The translations under genes were made by a program, and so were the position numbers. Positions 6,981 through 12,453 of a stretch of 12,453 nucleotides of DNA are shown piece by piece. Each line of letters opens with the position of its first letter. The stretch's first letter is position 1. The notes beneath the pieces were generated by a model. It searched no databases. It saw only the letters and a program-made list of their open reading frames with translations, and was not told the DNA's origin. The stretch comes from Pseudomonadota bacterium (lineage in GTDB: Bacteria; Pseudomonadota; Gammaproteobacteria; Acidithiobacillales; Acidithiobacillaceae). The stretch is from the NCBI GenBank assembly GCA_021827445.1, contig JAKAVW010000053.1:1-12453 (forward strand), read 5' to 3'.

Positions 6981-8381
6981 TCAGTTGTGAATATAGTCCA
7001 AGGGATTAACAGGGTGTCCCGCATTACGCATCTCAAAATAAAGGCCATCATTCCCCAATTCCCCACCGCTGCCGACACTGCCTACCTGGCGACCTGTAGA
7101 GACCTGTTCCCCGACGTGGACATTGGTAGCACCCAAGTGCCCGTATATGGCTAATAAGCTGTGCCCGATTTGCACGATGACAATCTGTCCATAGCCCCGT
7201 AAAGGTCCCGCATAAAGTACCATGCCGGGCGCAATGGCGCGAACTGGTGTCCCCACCGCGGCCTGGAAGGTAATGCCCTGCCAGTTGAGTCCGCCAGTCA
7301 CCCGCGGTGCACCAAAACGGGTACTGATAGGTCCGTTTACCGGCGCCGGGTAGTTACCGTGGCCGACGACGGGGGTTGCAGGCAATGCGGGTGCAACCGC
7401 TATCATTGGCGGGTGAACTACGGTGGTGGGCGGCTGCTTTTGCGCGTTTGCCGCACGTTGAACCTGCTGTGCCCGCGCTGTTTCCTGCTCCTGCCGCGCG
7501 CGCTGTTCTGCCTGTTTTCCCTGGGTCAGACGATGTTGCTCAATGGCCTGCCGTCGTGCGGCGATTGCCGCTGCACGACGGGCCGCTGCTGCGGCTTCGG
7601 CCTTGCGTTGCGCTTCGGCGCGGGCGGCTTCTTCCTGACGGCGGAACTGTACGACCAGACGGCTCACCAATCCATCGAGAATATTGGCGTTCGCCTGCAG
7701 TTCGGAAATCTTCGCCTTGTCGGCGGCAATGCGGTCTGCCAATTGACTCTCCAGTGCGGCGTGATGCTGACGCTGTTGCTGGAGGGTATGCTCCTGAGCA
7801 CCGACTTGCCGTGCCAATTGGGCGAGACGGGTTTCGTGGGTTTGCACCTCGTGCTTGGTCTTCAGTATTTGTTGCGCCGTGTCTTGAGTCTTGATAATAA
7901 GTGTACTGCGCGCCCTAGCCAAGGACTCATAAAAGACGCTCATACGCCCCAGTTCTCCCGGACGTTCCGTTTGTAGCCAGACGGCCAATGGCGTGACACC
8001 ACCCAGCGCGTAGGCGGCACGCAACTGTTGGGCGAGAATGCTTTTCTGCTGCGTCAGTTCGGCTCGGAGTGCACTGATTTTTGCCCGCAGGTCAGCAATC
8101 TGCGATTTTGCCAGGTGCTGCTGCTGCTGAATGCCGACCAGCTTTTCCTGCGCCGCAACAACCCGTTGATCGATGGCGCTGATCTCTCCACGCAGTTGTG
8201 CCTGGGTTTTCTGCCCCGCCGCGAGGTGTGCCTGCATTTGTCCCAGATTTTCGTGGATATGCTCCAGCTTTTGCCGGCTGCTTTGTATTTTCTCCTGCAA
8301 CGTTGTCGCGCCCGCTCCTGCCGGGAGGAGAATGATCAAGGCAAACAGGGCGCCGACGCGGGGACGGGACAGGAGGGGCAT
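6981..8381 (-). CDS. envC: Murein hydrolase activator, EnvC-like (coiled coil plus degenerate LytM/M23 domain)
   Basis: EnvC-type proteins sit in the periplasm at the division site, recruited by FtsEX, and switch on N-acetylmuramyl-L-alanine amidases so daughter cells separate. The 466-aa product has a signal peptide (about 1-25, ending AGA). A long coiled coil of Gln, Ala and charged residues (26-245) is interrupted by YALGGVTPLAVWLQ near 124-137. An Ala/Arg/Gln-rich helix or linker follows (about 248-317), then a Pro-rich hinge, then a LytM domain (about 348-462). The zinc site is lost: where active M23 enzymes have H-x-G-x-D there is W367-Q-G-I-T371, and the H-x-H motif is G446-L-Y448. Only H415 of YGHL remains. 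This fits an activator rather than a hydrolase, as in E. coli EnvC. It starts 3 bp after gpmI, as in gpmM-envC of E. coli. The ATG at 8381 has no good Shine-Dalgarno, so translation is probably coupled to gpmI. Confidence 0.92.
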   Translation of the reverse strand: MPLLSRPRVGALFALIILLPAGAGATTLQEKIQSSRQKLEHIHENLGQMQAHLAAGQKTQAQLRGEISAIDQRVVAAQEKLVGIQQQQHLAKSQIADLRAKISALRAELTQQKSILAQQLRAAYALGGVTPLAVWLQTERPGELGRMSVFYESLARARSTLIIKTQDTAQQILKTKHEVQTHETRLAQLARQVGAQEHTLQQQRQHHAALESQLADRIAADKAKISELQANANILDGLVSRLVVQFRRQEEAARAEAQRKAEAAAAARRAAAIAARRQAIEQHRLTQGKQAEQRARQEQETARAQQVQRAANAQKQPPTTVVHPPMIAVAPALPATPVVGHGNYPAPVNGPISTRFGAPRVTGGLNWQGITFQAAVGTPVRAIAPGMVLYAGPLRGYGQIVIVQIGHSLLAIYGHLGATNVHVGEQVSTGRQVGSVGSGGELGNDGLYFEMRNAGHPVNPLDYIHN

Positions 8382-8384
8382 AGG

Positions 8385-9914
8385 TCAGAGGGTCTGCACC
8401 AGGTTTTTCCCGCCCATTTCAGGAGGTACCGGCAAGCCCATGAGCTGGAGCAGGGTGGGGGCCAGATCTTCCAGAGCACCCCCGGCCAGAATCTCAGCGG
8501 AACGCCCAATATAGAGCAGGGGCACCGGGTTGCAAGTATGGGAGGTGTGCGCCTGGCCGCTCTCTACGTCCAGCATTTGTTCAACATTGCCATGATCGGC
8601 AGTGATCAGCACTTCGCCACCTACAGCGCGCACAGCGCTGACAATACGGCCCAGGTTACGGTCTACCGCTTCGACCGCAGCAATGGCGGCGGCCAGTTTG
8701 CCACTGTGGCCGACCATATCGGGATTGGCAATATTACAGATGATGGCATCGTACTGGCGACTTTCGATACGGGTGACCAGAGTGTCGGTCAACTCATCCA
8801 CGCTCATTTCCGGTTGCAGATCGTAGGTGGTGACCTTGGGGGACGGAATCAATACGCGGTCCTCACCCGGAAACACCTTTTCGTCGCCGCCATTTAAAAA
8901 GAAGGTGACGTGGGCGTATTTTTCGGTTTCGGCGATGCGCAACTGATGCAAGCCGAATTGCGATACCCATTCGCCAAAAGTGTTTTTCAGACGGGTGGGG
9001 GGGTAAGCCACATGCACGTCAAAGCGCTCACTGTATTCTGTGAGGGTAACGAAGTCGGCGAGGTGGGGTGTTGCTTGCCGGGTGAAACCATCGAAATCCG
9101 CTTCGACAAAGGGGCGGGTGATCTGTCGGGCGCGATCAGAGCGAAAGTTCATGAATAACACCGCATCATGATCGCCGATACACGCCGGGCTGGCACCAAT
9201 CTGGGAGGCGGCAACAAATTCGTCGCTTTCGCCACGCGCATAGGCGGCAGCGAGCGCTTCGACACCCGTGGCATAGTGTTCACCTTTGCCGAGGGTAAGC
9301 AGATCATAGGCCTGCTGTACCCGATCCCAGCGGTGGTCACGATCCATGGCATAGAAACGGCCAATCACTGAAGCCAGAGCGCCACCGTGGGTGCTGATCT
9401 CGGCGTCCAGCTTTTCCAACGATGCCGCCGCGCAGCGTGGCAGGGTGTCACGACCATCCAGAAAGGCATGCACATAGACCCGCTCTGCCCCCCGGCCCCG
9501 TGCCAGGCGCAGCGCTGCGAGAATGTGTTCTTCGTGGGAGTGCACCCCGCCTGCCGAAAGCAGGCCAAGAATATGTACAGCACCGCCCTGTGCCTTGGCG
9601 GCATCCACCGCCGCACAGAGGCTGCTGTTAGCATAAAAGCTGCCATCGGCGATGGTACGATTAATACGTTCGTACTCCTGATATACCACGCGACCGGCAC
9701 CGATATTGATGTGCCCGACTTCGCTGTTGCCCATCTGCCCGCCCGGAAGTCCTACAGAGGCACCGGACGCATTGATGAGGCCATGGGGATGACTCTGCCA
9801 CCAGCCATCCCAGTTCGGCGTACGTGCCTGAGCAATGGCGTTATCCTCGGGATCCTCGCGATATCCCCAGCCATCGAGGATCAAGAGTAACACCGGACGT
9901 GGTTTATGGGTCAT
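8385..9914 (-). CDS. gpmI: 2,3-bisphosphoglycerate-independent phosphoglycerate mutase
   Basis: This cytosolic enzyme interconverts 3- and 2-phosphoglycerate in glycolysis and gluconeogenesis, using two Mn ions and a phosphoserine intermediate. The 509-aa length is standard. LILDGWG gives metal ligand D14, and QMGNSEVGH holds the catalytic Ser64. HSHEEH begins at H125, and DGRD (153-156) belongs to the substrate-binding phosphotransferase domain. The second set of metal ligands is visible in DMVGHSG, TADHGN and HTSHT. No gap or missing key residue is seen. The ATG at 9914 is preceded by GAGGG 5 nt upstream. It follows glgP by 67 bp, with a good promoter match in between, and runs into the envC-like gene with a 3-bp gap. 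Its head position makes it the likely first gene of a gpmI-envC-ctpA unit. The mutase chemistry is unrelated to cell separation; the linkage is widespread in gammaproteobacteria. Confidence 0.98.
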   Translation of the reverse strand: MTHKPRPVLLLILDGWGYREDPEDNAIAQARTPNWDGWWQSHPHGLINASGASVGLPGGQMGNSEVGHINIGAGRVVYQEYERINRTIADGSFYANSSLCAAVDAAKAQGGAVHILGLLSAGGVHSHEEHILAALRLARGRGAERVYVHAFLDGRDTLPRCAAASLEKLDAEISTHGGALASVIGRFYAMDRDHRWDRVQQAYDLLTLGKGEHYATGVEALAAAYARGESDEFVAASQIGASPACIGDHDAVLFMNFRSDRARQITRPFVEADFDGFTRQATPHLADFVTLTEYSERFDVHVAYPPTRLKNTFGEWVSQFGLHQLRIAETEKYAHVTFFLNGGDEKVFPGEDRVLIPSPKVTTYDLQPEMSVDELTDTLVTRIESRQYDAIICNIANPDMVGHSGKLAAAIAAVEAVDRNLGRIVSAVRAVGGEVLITADHGNVEQMLDVESGQAHTSHTCNPVPLLYIGRSAEILAGGALEDLAPTLLQLMGLPVPPEMGGKNLVQTL

Positions 9915-9956
9915 CAGTTCCCTCAGTGTGGCGAATGCCGCCCGTCAGTGAAGGGC

Positions 9957-9985
9957 ATTAGAACAGATCAGACGAACCCTGTCAT
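9957..9985 (-). promoter_or_regulatory. Candidate sigma70-type promoter for gpmI-envC-ctpA
   Basis: ATGACA (9980-9985, 5 of 6 to the -35 consensus) and TCTAAT (9957-9962, 5 of 6 to the -10) are 17 bp apart on the minus strand. The -35 overlaps the glgP stop codon. Transcription would start near 9950, about 35 nt before the gpmI ATG. An imperfect dyad (GGCATT 9954-9959 and AATGCC 9934-9939) overlaps the -10 and the start point. Confidence 0.6.
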
Positions 9986-12417
9986 GGGGTCATGACCAGA
10001 GGTTTCAGATGCCAGATGTCCGTATTGTACTGGGCGATGGTCCGGTCACTGGAAAAAACGCCGCTGGCCGCCGTATTGAGGATACTGAGGCGCTGCCATT
10101 CGGTCTGATCATGCCAGAGTTCCGCCGCTTCCCGTTGCTTCAGCTTGTAGCTGGTAAAGTCGGCGAGCACCATCCACGGGTCCTGGGGATGGGTGACAGC
10201 GTGGACGATGGGGTCGAAAATACCCGGTTCAAAAGCGTTGAAATAGCCGCTCTGTATGAGATCCATGACCCGTTGCAGGTCACGGTCCGCCTGTAGGTAG
10301 ATTTGCGGGTTATAGTGCCCGCGCAGTTGACTGACCTCCTGAGCATTCAATCCGAAAAGAAAAAAATGTTCGGGACCTACCGCGTCGCGGATTTCGATAT
10401 TGGCGCCATCCAGCGTGCCAATGGTCAGTGCCCCATTCATCATGAACTTCATGTTGCCGGTTCCTGAGGCCTCCTTGCCCGCCGTGGAGATTTGCTCGGA
10501 GAGGTCTGTCGCCGCGCAAATCTTCTCCATGAGAGAGACCCGGTAGTCGGGTAGAAAGCTCACGCGCAACAAGCCCTCGGTATCCGGATCGTGATTGATG
10601 ACATTGGCAATGTTGTTGATGAACTTGATGATGCGCTTAGCCATAAAATAGCCGGGCGCCGCCTTGCCGGCAAACAGGATATTGCGGGGAGTCACTCCGG
10701 CAGCTTCGCCACGCTTGATACGATCGTAGAGATGAATGACATGCAGGGCGTTGAGCAGTTGCCGTTTGTACTCGTGGATGCGTTTTACCTGCACGTCCAC
10801 TAAGGCATCGGAGATAAAAGTGATGCCGGTATGCTGATGCACGAGCGCCGCCAGCCGTTCCTTGTTCACGCGACGCACCTCTGCCCAGTGCCTGCGGAAC
10901 TCCGCATCATCCGCTGCTGCTGTCAGGTCCCGCAAGCGTTCCAGGTCGTGCTTCCAGTCGGGGCCGATGCGCTCGGTGAGGAGGTCACGCAGCCCTGGGT
11001 TGGCCCACTGCAGCCAGCGTCTCGGCGTCACCCCGTTGGTTTTGTTGTTAAACTTTTTTGGCCAGAGATGGTGAAAATCGGCAAAGAGCTCATCGCAGAG
11101 GAGTTCGGTGTGCAGCGCCGCGACCCCATTGACTGAAAAGCTGCCCACCACGGCGAGGTGCGCCATCCGTACCATCTGCTCGCCACCTTCTTCGATAATG
11201 GACAAGCGTTGCAGTAGGCCGGTGTCGCCCGGTGCGCGCCGGGCTACCTCCTGCAGAAAACGGCTATTGATTTCCAGGATGATTTCCAGCAGGCGTGGCA
11301 AAAGCTGCCGAAACAAGCGTACCGACCACCGCTCCAGGGCTTCGGGCAATAACGTGTGGTTGGTATAGGCCATGGTGTGACTGGTGATGTCCCATGCGTC
11401 CTGCCAGTTCAGGCCATGCTCATCCATCAGCAGGCGCATCAGTTCCGGTACGGCGCAACTGGGATGGGTATCATTGAGCTGGAAGCAGTGGTGTTGGGCA
11501 AAATCGCGGAAAATTTCGCCATGCACGGCGACCCAGTCTGCGACCACATCCTGAAGACTGGCCGAGGCCAGAAAGTACTGTTGGCGCAAGCGCAGTTCTT
11601 TGCCGTTTTCGCTGCTGTCGTTGGGGTAGAGCACCATACTGATGTGTTCTGCGCTATTTTTTGCCGCGACCGCCTCCGGATAAGCGCCGGCGTTGAATTC
11701 GCCGAGATCAAAAATATCGGTGGCTGCTGCACGCCACAGGCGCAGGGTGTTGACCACCTCGTTGCGATAGCCGGGGATGGGGATATCGTAAGGTACGGCG
11801 AGGACATCGTGGGTGTCGATCCAACGCTGACGCATTTTCCCGTAGGTATCATAATAGGTATCGCTACGCCCAAAAAAATGGACCCGGCGCACGCGCTCTG
11901 GCCGTTTCAGTTCCCAGGGATAGCCGTTCTTCAACCAGTGATCGGGTTCCTCTAACTGCTCGCCACCACGAATCTCTTGACGGAACATACCGTAACCGTA
12001 GCGAATACCATAGCCCGTGACCGGCAAACCCAAAGCGGCGCAACTGTCGAGAAAACAGGCGGCGAGACGGCCCAGGCCACCATTACCTAGGCCCGCGTCA
12101 GGTTCGACCTCGAGGATATCCGCCAGCTTACGGTGCTCCTGAGCAAGCGTATCGCGCGCAGCGTCTTCCAAACCCAGGTTGAGCAGGGTATTACCCATAG
12201 TCCGCCCCAACAGAAACTCCAATGATAGGTAAAAGGTGCGCTTGCCATTTTCGGCAGCTACCTTTTTCTGGGTATTCTTCCAGCGTTCGATGAGCCGGTC
12301 ACGCAGGCTCATCGCCAGTGCGGTGTAAACACTATTCCCCGAGCTGGCTGACTCTTCGGCACCCAGGGTGCGCAGTAGATAATGACGCGTGTCCATGCAC
12401 AGGCTGGAGGCATCCAT
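9982..12417 (-). CDS. glgP: Glycogen/alpha-glucan phosphorylase (GT35)
   Basis: GlgP is a PLP-dependent cytosolic enzyme that releases glucose-1-phosphate from the non-reducing ends of glycogen or maltodextrin. The product is 811 aa from the ATG at 12417, matching bacterial phosphorylases (~790-830). Motifs include RDRLIERW, YLSLEFLLGR, GLGNGGLGRLAACFLDS (glucan/phosphate region, from about 109), QLNDTHP, a conserved NGV-x3-LH element, KRIHEYKRQLLN, and the PLP signature EASGTGNMKF with K657 as the Schiff-base lysine. It ends with FSSDRTI, the usual closing motif. The N-terminal segment with the phosphorylation and AMP sites of animal enzymes is lacking. The start is unsettled: a TTG lies two codons upstream at 12423, another ATG at residue 8, no clear Shine-Dalgarno precedes any of them, and the frame stays open to the window edge at 12453. 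I chose the ATG at 12417; a longer N-terminus is possible. It is followed by gpmI after 67 bp. Confidence 0.96.
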   Translation of the reverse strand: MDASSLCMDTRHYLLRTLGAEESASSGNSVYTALAMSLRDRLIERWKNTQKKVAAENGKRTFYLSLEFLLGRTMGNTLLNLGLEDAARDTLAQEHRKLADILEVEPDAGLGNGGLGRLAACFLDSCAALGLPVTGYGIRYGYGMFRQEIRGGEQLEEPDHWLKNGYPWELKRPERVRRVHFFGRSDTYYDTYGKMRQRWIDTHDVLAVPYDIPIPGYRNEVVNTLRLWRAAATDIFDLGEFNAGAYPEAVAAKNSAEHISMVLYPNDSSENGKELRLRQQYFLASASLQDVVADWVAVHGEIFRDFAQHHCFQLNDTHPSCAVPELMRLLMDEHGLNWQDAWDITSHTMAYTNHTLLPEALERWSVRLFRQLLPRLLEIILEINSRFLQEVARRAPGDTGLLQRLSIIEEGGEQMVRMAHLAVVGSFSVNGVAALHTELLCDELFADFHHLWPKKFNNKTNGVTPRRWLQWANPGLRDLLTERIGPDWKHDLERLRDLTAAADDAEFRRHWAEVRRVNKERLAALVHQHTGITFISDALVDVQVKRIHEYKRQLLNALHVIHLYDRIKRGEAAGVTPRNILFAGKAAPGYFMAKRIIKFINNIANVINHDPDTEGLLRVSFLPDYRVSLMEKICAATDLSEQISTAGKEASGTGNMKFMMNGALTIGTLDGANIEIRDAVGPEHFFLFGLNAQEVSQLRGHYNPQIYLQADRDLQRVMDLIQSGYFNAFEPGIFDPIVHAVTHPQDPWMVLADFTSYKLKQREAAELWHDQTEWQRLSILNTAASGVFSSDRTIAQYNTDIWHLKPLVMTP

Positions 12418-12453
12418 ACCCAAAGAGGGTAGTGAGCACGCGGTTTTGCTGGG

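Noticed and set aside
9934..9959. Inverted repeat between glgP and gpmI as a terminator
   Set aside because: The 6-bp arms have a 14-nt loop and no T-run follows; it overlaps a good promoter instead.
9988..9997. 10-bp palindrome GGTCATGACC at the end of glgP
   Set aside because: It lies in coding sequence and a palindrome of this length is expected by chance.
1..12453. Mobile elements, CRISPR, tRNA/rRNA or a defence system
   Set aside because: No direct repeat arrays, transposase motifs, terminal repeats or RNA gene structures seen; nearly all sequence is covered by core genes on one strand.

Overview
The window is ordinary, gene-dense bacterial chromosome. All nine recognisable protein genes lie on the minus strand, so transcription runs from high to low coordinates. 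The gene set (glgP, gpmI, envC-like, ctpA-like, DJ-1/PfpI, periplasmic PpiC-type isomerase, clpS, clpA, selO), the Gram-negative envelope proteins and the moderately high GC point to a gammaproteobacterium-like or Acidithiobacillia-like organism. The genus is inference from overall protein character, not proven. I see no tRNA, rRNA, CRISPR array, insertion sequence, phage gene or other sign of transfer.

Layout in transcription order: glycogen phosphorylase (about 12417 to 9982, start near or beyond the window edge). A 67-bp gap with a good sigma70-type promoter match follows. Then comes cofactor-independent phosphoglycerate mutase (9914-8385), an EnvC-type degenerate LytM/M23 protein (8381-6981, 3 bp after gpmI), an S41 C-terminal processing protease (6881-5433), a DJ-1/PfpI protein (about 5302-4739) and a secreted parvulin-type isomerase (4674-3898). 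A clear intrinsic terminator (3843-3877) closes this block. The next block starts from a plausible promoter near 3754-3782 and holds clpS (3720-3412), clpA (3408-1150) and a 3'-truncated selO (about 1160 to the window edge).

Functionally there are three themes. GlgP and GpmI belong to glycogen breakdown and lower glycolysis. EnvC, the Ctp protease and the PpiC isomerase act in or on the periplasm: peptidoglycan hydrolase activation, processing of envelope proteins, and folding. ClpS and ClpA deliver N-degron and other substrates to ClpP, whose gene is not here. SelO is a pseudokinase-fold AMPylator linked in other bacteria to redox stress.

I found no convincing new system. The points most worth a second look are the missing canonical start codon of selO, with a well-placed Shine-Dalgarno in front of an ATC; an unusual cysteine pair in the Ctp protease; and the dyad/promoter region upstream of clpS. 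Every stretch without a gene is shorter than 150 bp.
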